Below, piece after piece: positions 26,298-37,806 of a DNA stretch of 64,000 nt. Numbering within the stretch: position 1 is the first letter of the stretch; each line of letters opens with the position of its first letter. The translations under genes and the position numbers were made by a program. The notes under the pieces are model-generated. The model ran no database searches, was not told the DNA's origin, and worked only from the letters and a program-made list of their open reading frames with translations. Source of the stretch: Wuchereria bancrofti (taxonomy: Eukaryota; Nematoda; Chromadorea; Rhabditida; Onchocercidae); the NCBI GenBank assembly GCA_005281725.1, contig SSBO01000012.1, positions 13,576,863-13,640,862 of the forward strand. The letters are read 5' to 3'.

Positions 26298-27606
26298 CAG
26301 GATTAAGAAATAATGATATACTGATTGCTTAGGATATTTATCGAATTCAGTTAATCAAAACTAAACTGATAAATACTATTAACTTCCGTTTCTTTTGTTT
26401 TGTTTTTCTTTCCTTCCTGAAATTTTTATCATTTTTCAAATTTATTATAACAAAATGCTTTAGCAATAACATATTTGAAATAAAATATTAAAAGTATTAA
26501 ATGATAATTTACGACATTAAATATATTGTCAACAATTTTACTTTTTCTCCTCTCTCTTCTATCCCCTTTATTCCTTCCTTTTATTCCTTCCTTTTTTTCT
26601 TTCCTTTTCTTAGTAACAAGATATTTGGGTAATATTTAGTAATATTTCGTAAGATTAGATATAAATTACATGCTCAATTAAATTATAAATGAAAAGTAGA
26701 AAAAAAAGAGGGAAGGAAAGAAGAAAAAAAGGACATATTTCTAATGTCAGAAAATTCATCATGATGACACTTTTAGAAATGAATGAGAAAGGATTCAAAC
26801 GAACGACAAATAAGAAAACAAAAATTTCTTTTAGCTCTTTGTACTGATAACATTTCACAATGGTGACAATAAACAATTAATAAACATATATATATGAAGT
26901 GAAAATATTATGACAAAAAGAGGATACCACAATCTATATAGTTCAATGGATTCGATTGGGTTGGTTAATGATTAGTCAATGATGTGACAATATGTATAGA
27001 TGATGATGACAATGCAGATGACGACGATAATGGAGATGACAATAACGATGACAATGATGCATTTTAAAGAAAGGACTTATAAATAATATACAATGACTAC
27101 AATTGACAATGACAGTGACAATGAAAGAAAGAAATTCATGGAATATAATGGGAACACTTTATAGCAACTTACTTTAACATTTGATTATATGTGTGAGAAA
27201 AAAGGAAAAAAAAAACTGTGACACTACCAAATGATAATTGTCATGATGTTAGATGATCAATGTGTTCAATGTTAAATGAGAGTAATTGTAGTAATCGAAA
27301 AACGGATGAAAAAAAAAGGGTAGGGAAATTATCGAATATTTTACTTACACACATTATTTAATTAATTTGCATACATATATTATGAGGTAATATAATTGTA
27401 AAATGTAAAAATTAAATATAACAATAAATAATTCCCCTTATTTAATAATTTTATTGAAAATTATTCAAATTATTTCACATGTTTACTGCTTAAATTTTAT
27501 ATATATTGGAGGAGTAAGATCAGGTAATTTCAAAGATCTCATCTTTATGCGTTAATTATTTAATTAATTTATAAAATATTGCGAATGTAAGAAAAAATGT
27601 AAAGGT
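26298..27606. other. Region upstream of the SoxB gene
   Basis: No exon is seen. About 26998-27125 holds an imperfect GATGAC/GACAAT repeat (ATGATGATGACAATG and variants). A promoter or SL1 trans-splice acceptor for the SoxB gene is expected here but cannot be placed. Confidence 0.5.
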
Positions 27607-27921
27607 GAAATTTATCAAATGAATAATTTAATATGAAAATTTATGAAAGGTAATTATAAAAATATAATTTCGGATAAAAAAAAATTCCTTTTTCTTTGAT
27701 TAAATAAATTCCTGAAAAAAGAGTATGAAATCATTATAGGTCATCAATTTTAGGATTAATTAANGAAATTTATCAAATGAATAATTTAATATGAAAATTT
27801 ATGAAAGGTAATTATAAAAATATAATTTCGGATAAAAAAAAATTCCTTTTTCTTTGATTAAATAAATTCCTGAAAAAAGAGTATGAAATCATTATAGGTC
27901 ATCAATTTTAGGATTAATTAA
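27607..27921. repeat. 157-bp block present twice around a single n
   Basis: 27607-27763 and 27765-27921 are identical, separated by n at 27764. Unmerged contig overlap. Confidence 0.85.
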
Positions 27922-28189
27922 ACGAATTGAATGGAAAGATAAGGAATGCAAAGCATATATATTGAAGGAATAAAAAAGATAACAATTAAAATGTTTTATT
28001 TTAATAAATGGAAAACTTTTCCGGACTAGTCCTATAATTAATTTCCAAAAAATTTTATTTATGATAATGACAAATAGAATTAGTGTCTCTTTTAGCCGAT
28101 TTCATCACCGCCATCAACACCATCAAAAACAGGAAAAATGATGAGTGTTTTATTTATTTGAGAAGAGATGAATTGTATGTTATTGGTAT

Positions 28190-28196
28190 ATGTGTA

Positions 28197-28253
<57 letters not shown>
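28190..28253. repeat. (TG)n microsatellite
   Basis: About 64 bases of TG with rare TATG interruptions. Confidence 0.95.
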
Positions 28254-28254
<1 letters not shown>

Positions 28255-29056
28255 ATAAGTTTGAATGAATTGAAATTGGGGATGTGTAATGAAGCGCAGC
28301 ATCGCTATCTATCTACTTACCTACCTATCTATCCACCTCACCTACCTATTCATCTATTTACCCATCTTATCCTACTTACCTATCTTAATTACTTTATCCA
28401 TTTCTTCTTTTCAATATTCTTCCCCTACCAATCAACGCTTTATCTTTTCTTCTTTCTAAATTATTTCTTTTGAAACTTTCCTTCCATTTATGGATTGCAA
28501 AAATAGAAAAAGAAATGATGACTATTTCCTCCATTCATCATCAAATGACTTTTCAATTGTTCACCAAAGAAACATTCCATTTCTTTTATTTCCTCCCTCT
28601 CTCTTTCCCTCTCCTATTTTTTCATTACTTCTCAGCCTTAAAAAAAATTAATAACATATTTTTTTTCGAAATAGGCAAAAATTGAGAAGGTGGAATAATG
28701 GAAAAAAAGGGAAAGAAAAAGAAGTGAACAGAAAAGGAAATGAAATAAATTGAAATGAATAATAGAATGAATGATAAAATAGAAAATATAAATATTCCAT
28801 AGATGTTATTTCTATAAGAAATAATACATCGTTGATTGATTTAATAAATGGAAAATGATAACTATTTGTTTATATAAAATGAAGAAATAAAGACAAAAGA
28901 AAAAAGAAAGAAAAGAATAATGAACGAATTTATTGGGAATAAAAGAAGCGGGAAAATATGAAATAGTTCCATTTATCATAACAATATTTATTAGATGACA
29001 AGAATTTTAGGTGCTACAAATAATTAAATGATAATAAAAAAAAAAACCATTTCTTT

Positions 29057-29185
29057 TCACCATCATCATTACCATCATCAATCATCACTATCATCATTAT
29101 CATTTTTACCACCATTGCCATTATCATTATCATCATCGTTATATTACCATTATCACCATCATTACTATCTATTATTATCATCTCG
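29057..29185. repeat. Imperfect (CAT)n tract
   Basis: CATCATCATTACCATCATC and related triplets over about 130 bases. Confidence 0.8.
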
Positions 29186-29300
29186 TTTCTTCCACTTTAT
29201 TCAAATTGATAATTGTTTCATAATGATTGATGGCAGAAAAAAGGAAATGATGACAAAAGAGGATCATATTATTAAAAGCATTTCTTTCTAAAATCAACCA

Positions 29301-29487
29301 ATTCATTCATTCATTCATTCATTCATTCATTTATTTATTCATTCACTCATTCCATTCATTCCATTCATTCATTCATTCATTCATTCATTCATTCATTCCA
29401 TTCATTCATTCATTCATTCATTCATTCCATTCATTCATTCATTCCATTCATTCATTCATTCCATTCATTCATTCATTCCATTCATTC
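29301..29487. repeat. (ATTC)n microsatellite with periodic ATTCC units, ending at a gap
   Basis: About 187 bases of ATTC units with an extra C at irregular spacing. The array runs directly into n at 29488, so its true length is unknown and it probably stopped the assembly. Confidence 0.9.
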
Positions 29488-29579
29488 NAGATTGTACGGT
29501 TGCTTCTGTTAATAAAGGATTATTCTCTTCCTCTGTTACCCCACATACTTACATCTACATTCAACGAATCTCCCTGCAA

Positions 29580-32500
29580 TCAACAACCTCTCCCGAAATA
29601 ATAAATTAACTTAACAAATCTTCCAAGAGAAATTTTGCTTCCACAACATCCATAGGTGTTGAAACAAAGAAATTTAAATCTGATCATTACACGAACTAGA
29701 AAACGTAGCGGGTCGTGTTGAGATGCTATGAATCGTAAGACTGTTCTCTTTGTTAAGGTTTTTCCTTTCCATGGTTTTAATGCCACGTTTATGGTATCCC
29801 TCTTAGGGTTTGACTTAGATCATCATAAGGTATTCTCTCATTGAATTCTTTATCATTAGAAAGGAATTCCCTTATGTTCATTGAGGCTTCTCCAAAAATT
29901 ATCTTCATTTCTTCATACTTGTTTAACGCCTCTTCAGTGTTAGCCGCTGATATACGTGGAGATTTTTTCTTATTTCGTCCGCTAGTTCACTGCTGCTGCC
30001 AACAGAAAAGGTGATGAGATCACTCCAAAGGGAACTCGTTTGAAGAGATAACATTTTATATTTTCATCGATGGTTTCTTTTTAAAGATTTTAAAAAGGAA
30101 AAAAATATTCAACCAAAGAAATCGTGTACAACTTTTTCCTTCTTTTTGTAGTCCTATTTGTGGGAATGCCTTTTCAATGTCAGCAGTGATCACTATTTCC
30201 ATCATTCGAAAGCGTAATAATACCTCAACTAATTCTGGTGGGCCTCGATACAGTACATCATTTAGGCTTCTAAATCCTTTGTAGTACGCTGACGCGTCAT
30301 AGACGATTCTTAATTTGGTTGTATTTTTACTAGGGGTGAATACTTCATGATGTGGTAAGTAATGTATAACACCACCCTCATCGTTTGACGGAACTTCTTC
30401 AATTATACCTAATCGTAATTGTTCCTGGATTGTGTTGTGGTATAGTTGAATCAGTGACTGGTATTGTAGGCATTTGACCAAGTTCTTCAAACGTCCAAGA
30501 CATAGTCCATAATTATTGCTCAATTTCTGTTTAGAATCTCTCCATGGCCAACATACTTGGTATCTCCCATCTTGTTTGATGATGGTTTGTTTAAAATGCT
30601 CTAAGGCTTGATCATCATCATCCGCAGTAGGAGTGCCTATCATTTCTAACTTCCAGAATTTCTCTAATTCTGAATTAATATTTACATTGACCAAACATGT
30701 TACTCTTGTAGGATAATTATTATTCTTACAAAGTTTATTAATATCACCACTTCCTACAATCATAGGACAATCTTTGATCGAACCAATATATGTCCGGAAT
30801 GCAGCTCCTTGAGTTCTTGTAGATCTATAAATTTGAAGAAACAATCCGCGCCAATCAGTATATCAAGTTTTTCCCAATGCTTGTTAGATCTTGAAATTGT
30901 AACTCCTTTGGTATCTCGACAACTTGTACTTCATTCGTCAAATATTCTATTACATTAGCACGCAATGGTATAATCTCGTTTTCTTGGGTTTGTATACTCA
31001 GTTGCGCACTAGTTGTTGGACACAGTTTCGGTTTGTTAGTTCCAAATGGGGATATCTTCATGATTTGGTTTTCAGATTCGGACAATCCCAATTGATGAGA
31101 TAATTTTCTCGAAATGAAGGATAATTGAGAGCCTATATCAAATAGTGCTAAGGCCTTCAATTTCCGTTGAGGTTGCTTCGGATTGAATACATTTATTCCT
31201 CTGCATAGAAGTAATGTTTCGCCTGGTTTTTTTGTTCGAGTCGTGCATATTGAATTGGAAAGAGATGTTGAACTATCCTGCTTGGTCGGATGTTTAGAGT
31301 TTTCTGGCGTTTTATTCTTCCAACGCGCCATATTTTCTGAGCTAATTATATTTCTTTGTTCACATAAGGCACTGTTATGAGAACCTTTGCANNNGAAGCA
31401 TTGTTTTTTAACTTTGCATGCTTCTCCTTTGTGATTATCTCTAAAACATATTGGACATTTTTTCAATCTTTTGAGACGATATAGTCGAGTTTTTGCCGTA
31501 GGATAGTCATCACAATCGCTATCCCAGTGATCTCGATTGCAGAATATGCACGGTTTCTTTTTATTTGTTGTAGGTTGTGACACTTTTGGTTGTGACGTAC
31601 TTCGTATCGTTGATAATGCTGAGGTCTCCTCGAGATTGTATCGTTGTTTTTGTCCAAACTTGGTAGTTGTTGGTTTACTTTCAGCCTGGGTGTAAAAGTT
31701 TAGAACTTTACTTACTTGTTCATCCATATTAGTCACTTCTACTAAGAGCTCTCTTAGTTTAGAAGTTGACCAAGTTCTCTCTGCTTTCTTTTGTTCATAT
31801 ATTTTATTTAAGATCCATCGTGGTAATTTGTCTTCAATCATGGTTTGATATTTGAATGCTCCATCTCTTCTGCAAGAGCTTCTAACTGGCGTAACACTCT
31901 CTCGATGTTTTCGATCACTTGTTTCCAATCTCTCTCGTTCCCTTTGATAGATTGGAGTTCCTTATAAAGAATGGTTGTGATCGTTGAAGAATTTCCATAT
32001 TTATCTTTAAGCAGTCTTCTTATCACTCCATAGTTCTCTGGAGCAATATCATATCCTGATACTACTTGTAATGCGTTTCCTTTGAGACACGAATATAAGT
32101 AATTTAACTTTTGGATGTCAGAGATTGCTTGTGAATGGACTGCTGCATCGGAACTACTCCAAAATTGTCGCCATTGTTTGGGATCTCCACTGAATGTCGG
32201 TAAGGATAATTGAGGAAGACTGACTGTGAGTTTCGAGGGGAAGTTTAAGCCTTTTTCACCCTTTTTTGATTCCTTTGAGAGCTGTTTTAATTTTTGGTCA
32301 GCTTCATCCTTATGCATTGTTAACGTTATTATTGCTTCCTTACCTTCATGTAATATTTGGTATATTCCTTCATCGCCCCTTGTGATCTCCATAAAATTCT
32401 CTTCTTCCTCCCTTTTTTTTGTTGCTTTGCTTTTCCGTATGTAATCGCGCCATTCATCACATGTGGATTGGATCGTATTGATACATAATTGTATTCTTAG

Positions 32501-32698
32501 GAGTTTGTCTTCGAGGATTCGTTTCCTCCTCGTATAGAGATTCTCCTTTTGATCTATCGTGGCATCTGGATCAGGAGACTTAAACTCTAATTGATTTATT
32601 TCTTGAAGAAGATTGACTAACCTTTCTTTTGCCGGTTGGATGCTCGCAATAATGTTGCTGAAAATGAAAAGTTCAAATATTGATAATAACCTTATCAA
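29580..32698 (-). pseudogene. Decayed BEL/Pao gag-pol copy
   Basis: Read leftwards: a gag frame from about 32640 (QPAKERLVNLL; LPTFSGDPKQWRQFW near 32190), a frameshift near 31850, Cys/His knuckles at about 31540-31370 (interrupted by nnn at 31392-31394), protease near 31130 with FDIGSQLSFIS, further frame breaks near 30850, then RT from about 30330 ([19 protein letters not shown]). Downstream homology continues in broken frames ([22 protein letters not shown]). The YVDD region is deleted or garbled near 29960. At 29786-29580 there is a Pao A17-type remnant (KRTVLRFIASQHDPLRFLV). The protease loop reads DIG instead of DTG/DSG. No LTR was found. It is related to, but clearly diverged from, the copies at 52.5 and 60.6 kb. 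A non-autonomous fossil. Confidence 0.88.
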
Positions 32699-33063
32699 TG
32701 GTAGATAATGGATCTGAGAAAATAGTTTAATAGCTGGTACGATGAATTATTTTTGTAGAAATCAGTACAAGCCTATATTCGAGGTGTTAATTACTATTGG
32801 AAATGTAAATAAACTAGGAATTTAAATAAACTAAAAATCACTATAATAAAAATTGTATATATATATATATAATCGATAACTGAGATGTTTCGGAAGAATT
32901 AATTATTGATTAATATTTATATAATATTTATATCGAATTGTGTAACATATTGCATTAAATAATTTCAACTGATGAAAATCTAATTACTTAAAGAAATGAT
33001 GTAGCCTTTACTCTAGAGTATTGAGAAACTTGGATCTCTTCATCTAGTTTTATTATGTTTCAG

Positions 33064-33331
33064 AAATTTCGATGCACACGGAAAACTTGAAATTCAGTGA
33101 GAGCAAGGCTTATTTTGGAATTGATAAGCGAAAACCACTAGATGAGGTGATAGTAGTAGCTTCACAGTCCTATCTGGAAGTTTGCAATCCTGCAGCTCAT
33201 AAACGAAAAGTAACAGCGTCATTTTTGAACAGTTTTGCGGTAATATGTTTCTACTTCTGGTATTCCAGGTAAATGATTTACCCGATCATATTTACCGAGC
33301 TGAAGAGGGTGCTTTTACGCTTGACATTTGA
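33064..33331 (+). CDS. Unidentified gene, last exon(s), left copy
   Basis: After a good acceptor (TTATGTTTCAG) an exon at 33064-33239 reads ISMHTENLKFSESKAYFGI and continues through LDEVIVVASQSYLEVCNP to SFLNSFA. It has balanced codon use unlike the surrounding A/T-rich DNA. Reading on through a GT...AG segment of only 29 bases (33240-33268) as an intron gives VNDLPDHIYRAEEGAFTLDI and a TGA at 33329-33331, which also looks coding. Without that splice the frame ends in a hydrophobic tail at 33272. AATAAA occurs about 110 bases later. The upstream exons are not visible: the Pao fossil and AT-rich DNA lie there. The family is not recognised and no function is proposed. The gene converges with the NADAR gene on the other strand. 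An identical copy is at 35905-36172. Confidence 0.5.
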
Positions 33332-34965
33332 ATTTCATTATTTCATATTGTTAGTGACTACCACCGAAAATCTGTGCTAGATTCGGAAAAGATATTTTCA
33401 AGACTATACAGTCATGTAGCTCCTGTAATTTAGAATATCAGAAAATAAATCGTGACATGACCCTGCTGGTAACCACCGTTGGTTTTAATGCAGTATAATG
33501 TAGTTTAAATTCAATATTTCATTTGACTATCTGGTTCACGTGACCTCTGAAACTATTCCATTCCATTCATCTACTAAGACAGCCAAATTTCGTTGATGGT
33601 CAGAAGATTTAGGACAGTTCCGCTAGGCTAAGGCCTTAATTGGACCCAAAGTTCAAACCCCGGCTACTAATCGCAATTTCGGCATCTGATGCCACGTTTT
33701 TACGGTGTCATGCATCAGACGTTAAAGCGTGGAATCATCTCCTGACTTTTGATTCTTCCGTCTCAGGTTTATTCCGTAGTAGCAGTAGCAATTTATGAGA
33801 ATCTCGAGAACTCGAAAAATATTTTTGACTATGCGGTATTTTGAATTTTTAAGTATACACTTTATGCATTTAGCCTCGCTTATTTCAAAACACAATTTGT
33901 TGCTTGCATTTTTCAGGATCACAATGACTTTGTCTGCCTATCATTTAGCGGTTTGACGAAATACCTTGTAACTTCAAATTTAACGAAAAAAAAAAGCGCT
34001 CGGCACCAACTTTTAACTTTTTAACAAAAATCGGCAACATTCCCTCTTACAGCATTTCAAACTAAAGACATTGCAACAGAGTAAAACGGCGGCTAAGGAA
34101 CAGCGATTCTTTCTGACGGCATTTTTTTATAGTCCTAAAAATTGTCGTTGGAAATGTTTCGAATTTGGAATAGAATGATATAAAATTTGAAAGCTGAACA
34201 AAAAACGAACGCGAAGAGGACAATGTTAGCACAGGACTTAGATGTAAAGAGCAAAGTGAGCTAACTGTGAGGAATTCCCATAAAAAAGAATTATATAGAA
34301 ATCAAAGCATAAAGATCGAAGATACCCAAGATTTTCGGTCGGTGAAGTCATTCACAACAGAAAAATTGCATATTTTGCCGTAATTTTAATATAAAAAGCC
34401 CATCAAAAAAGGTGAGCGAAATATTGGAAAACTGAAAATCTACATACGTCACTGTGAAGAAATTTCCATGTTGATTATTCACCCCGAATAACAGGAACAG
34501 CAGAGAAAGAGAACAAAACCTGAGAGATTTTCCGGAAAATCTTTTGCTAATTATAAAAAAACATAAAAGCACGCAGTAGTAAAAGCAGAAAATCTTTTGC
34601 TAAGCACTGTAGCAACTTGGACGTATTGCCTAGTCAGTTGGTCAAAGCAGTATGCAAAGTTTTCTGATGCAAGCAGCAAAAATATATGAGGGAAGGGGGG
34701 AGAGAGTAGAAAGAAAGAGGGAGAGGGAAAAAACGAGAAGCCATAATAAGCGAGGATGCCAACACTCACGTGTTTCAAAAGGTGTCAAATCTAGAAATAT
34801 AAATGAAAACTACTCCTTGAAAATCATTGCAAATTTGTATGCCTTTCAAAACCAAATTTGGAACAACAAAGTTAAAACATTATTATTTTATGGTTTCAGT
34901 AATTTTCTGGAATGGCTTTCATACGACGATAACTTCGAGATCATGTTAGCTTTCTGATGTGTACC

Positions 34966-35496
34966 TCAGTTTGTCATACTGTCTGCTTTTGTCAGACTAT
35001 CCAATTTCAGCGTTTGCATGGCTACTATCATGGTCGGATCTGTTAGAGGTGGCTGTGTTGCTCGTGTTGTTTTAAACTGTAGGAGCTGTTGACGAACCTG
35101 GAACTTGTCAATCGATAAAGCCTGATAAGCAGCAGGATTTATAAATGCTATTGGATACAAAGTTGTCAAAACTAGTTACAGAATTACAGAAGGTTACATT
35201 TCCATTCTCATCGTACCATTTATCACAGAACACATTTGAAAGAGAATGTCTCAAGAAACACTTCATATTTTGAAAAAAAAAAGAACCATTTAAAATTCTT
35301 TTTTTAAAATCCTTTTTCTAAAGAAAAAAAAATGAGAATCAACCAGTTATTGAAATGTTTTATCGTTCCTCTTGATACTTAAACTTAATAAACGAAAGAA
35401 AAAAAAAACCTTCATGTTGATAAAGCCAAGAACATTTTTGCCTTCACCTATTAGTGGAATGTACACCAATGTTCCATTATCTATTTTGGTCGGAAT
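34966..35496 (-). pseudogene. Duplicate of the last two NADAR-gene exons (assembly copy)
   Basis: 35496-35410 and 35121-34966 equal exons 7 and 8 of the NADAR gene at 38337-37807, shifted by 2841. They are cut off from the rest of the gene by n at 35708. Treat as the redundant end of an overlapping contig. Confidence 0.75.
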
Positions 35497-35672
35497 CTGC
35501 AAAAGCGCGAAGATGATTTCTTCTACTTTTGCTAACTTGAAGTTGTACGGATCAACCCTTCACCTATTAGTGGAATGTACACCAATGTTCCATTATCTAT
35601 TTTGGTCGGAATCTGCAAAAGCGCGAAGATGATTTCTTCTACTTTTGCTAACTTGAAGTTGTACGGATCAAC
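35441..35672. repeat. 116-bp tandem duplication over a NADAR exon, left copy
   Basis: Two head-to-tail units of 116 bases (CCTTCACCTATTAGTGG...GTACGGATCAA) starting at 35441 and 35557. The same pair recurs at 38282-38513. Confidence 0.85.
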
Positions 35673-35904
35673 TTTTTATTCTTCGACGCCTCATCCGTTC
35701 AATACTTNTATATATATATATAATCGGTAACTGAATTAATTATTGAAGAATTAATTATTGATTAATATTTATATCGAATTTTGTAAGATATTGCATTAAA
35801 TAATTTCAACTGATGAAAATCTAATTACTTAAAGAAATGATGTAGCCTTTACTCTAGAGTATTGAGAAACTTGGATCTCTTCATCTAGTTTTATTATGTT
35901 TCAG

Positions 35905-36172
35905 AAATTTCGATGCACACGGAAAACTTGAAATTCAGTGAGAGCAAGGCTTATTTTGGAATTGATAAGCGAAAACCACTAGATGAGGTGATAGTAGTAG
36001 CTTCACAGTCCTATCTGGAAGTTTGCAATCCTGCAGCTCATAAACGAAAAGTAACAGCGTCATTTTTGAACAGTTTTGCGGTAATATGTTTCTACTTCTG
36101 GTATTCCAGGTAAATGATTTACCCGATCATATTTACCGAGCTGAAGAGGGTGCTTTTACGCTTGACATTTGA
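35905..36172 (+). CDS. Unidentified gene, last exon(s), right copy
   Basis: Same as 33064-33331: exon 35905-36080, a 29-base GT-AG segment 36081-36109, then 36110-36172 with TGA. In this copy the sequence upstream ends at the n at 35708, so the rest of the gene is not available here either. Confidence 0.5.
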
Positions 36173-37806
36173 ATTTCATTATTTCATATTGTTAGTGACT
36201 ACCACCGAAAATCTGTGCTAGATTCGGAAAAGATATTTTCAAGACTATACAGTCATGTAGCTCCTGTAATTTAGAATATCAGAAAATAAATCGTGACATG
36301 ACCCTGCTGGTAACCACCGTTGGTTTTAATGCAGTATAATGTAGTTTAAATTCAATATTTCATTTGACTATCTGGTTCACGTGACCTCTGAAACTATTCC
36401 ATTCCATTCATCTACTAAGACAGCCAAATTTCGTTGATGGTCAGAAGATTTAGGACAGTTCCGCTAGGCTAAGGCCTTAATTGGACCCAAAGTTCAAACC
36501 CCGGCTACTAATCGCAATTTCGGCATCTGATGCCACGTTTTTACGGTGTCATGCATCAGACGTTAAAGCGTGGAATCATCTCCTGACTTTTGATTCTTCC
36601 GTCTCAGGTTTATTCCGTAGTAGCAGTAGCAATTTATGAGAATCTCGAGAACTCGAAAAATATTTTTGACTATGCGGTATTTTGAATTTTTAAGTATACA
36701 CTTTATGCATTTAGCCTCGCTTATTTCAAAACACAATTTGTTGCTTGCATTTTTCAGGATCACAATGACTTTGTCTGCCTATCATTTAGCGGTTTGACGA
36801 AATACCTTGTAACTTCAAATTTAACGAAAAAAAAAAGCGCTCGGCACCAACTTTTAACTTTTTAACAAAAATCGGCAACATTCCCTCTTACAGCATTTCA
36901 AACTAAAGACATTGCAACAGAGTAAAACGGCGGCTAAGGAACAGCGATTCTTTCTGACGGCATTTTTTTATAGTCCTAAAAATTGTCGTTGGAAATGTTT
37001 CGAATTTGGAATAGAATGATATAAAATTTGAAAGCTGAACAAAAAACGAACGCGAAGAGGACAATGTTAGCACAGGACTTAGATGTAAAGAGCAAAGTGA
37101 GCTAACTGTGAGGAATTCCCATAAAAAAGAATTATATAGAAATCAAAGCATAAAGATCGAAGATACCCAAGATTTTCGGTCGGTGAAGTCATTCACAACA
37201 GAAAAATTGCATATTTTGCCGTAATTTTAATATAAAAAGCCCATCAAAAAAGGTGAGCGAAATATTGGAAAACTGAAAATCTACATACGTCACTGTGAAG
37301 AAATTTCCATGTTGATTATTCACCCCGAATAACAGGAACAGCAGAGAAAGAGAACAAAACCTGAGAGATTTTCCGGAAAATCTTTTGCTAATTATAAAAA
37401 AACATAAAAGCACGCAGTAGTAAAAGCAGAAAATCTTTTGCTAAGCACTGTAGCAACTTGGACGTATTGCCTAGTCAGTTGGTCAAAGCAGTATGCAAAG
37501 TTTTCTGATGCAAGCAGCAAAAATATATGAGGGAAGGGGGGAGAGAGTAGAAAGAAAGAGGGAGAGGGAAAAAACGAGAAGCCATAATAAGCGAGGATGC
37601 CAACACTCACGTGTTTCAAAAGGTGTCAAATCTAGAAATATAAATGAAAACTACTCCTTGAAAATCATTGCAAATTTGTATGCCTTTCAAAACCAAATTT
37701 GGAACAACAAAGTTAAAACATTATTATTTTATGGTTTCAGTAATTTTCTGGAATGGCTTTCATACGACGATAACTTCGAGATCATGTTAGCTTTCTGATG
37801 TGTACC

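Larger units (their letters stand above)
27922..29298. other. Non-coding region with clustered simple repeats
   Basis: Contains (TG)n at 28190-28253, an imperfect CTAT/CTAC tract at about 28302-28395 and a CAT/ATC triplet tract at about 29057-29185. Open frames over these are repeat artefacts. Confidence 0.6.

Noticed and set aside
28083..28473. Cys/Val-rich open frames over the TG tract
   Set aside because: They are read-through of a microsatellite.
29301..29487. CRISPR-like array of regularly spaced repeats
   Set aside because: The units are 4-5 bases with no spacers; this is a eukaryotic microsatellite.
33600..33680. tRNA-like T-arm GTTCAAACCCCGGC
   Set aside because: The flanking bases do not form a T stem (CAAAG against CCCGG) and no acceptor or D arm was found.
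34652..34957. Arg/Glu-rich 101-codon plus-strand frame (also at 37493)
   Set aside because: It has a purine-rich tract origin, no splice or homology support, and lies in the 3' region shared by two convergent genes.
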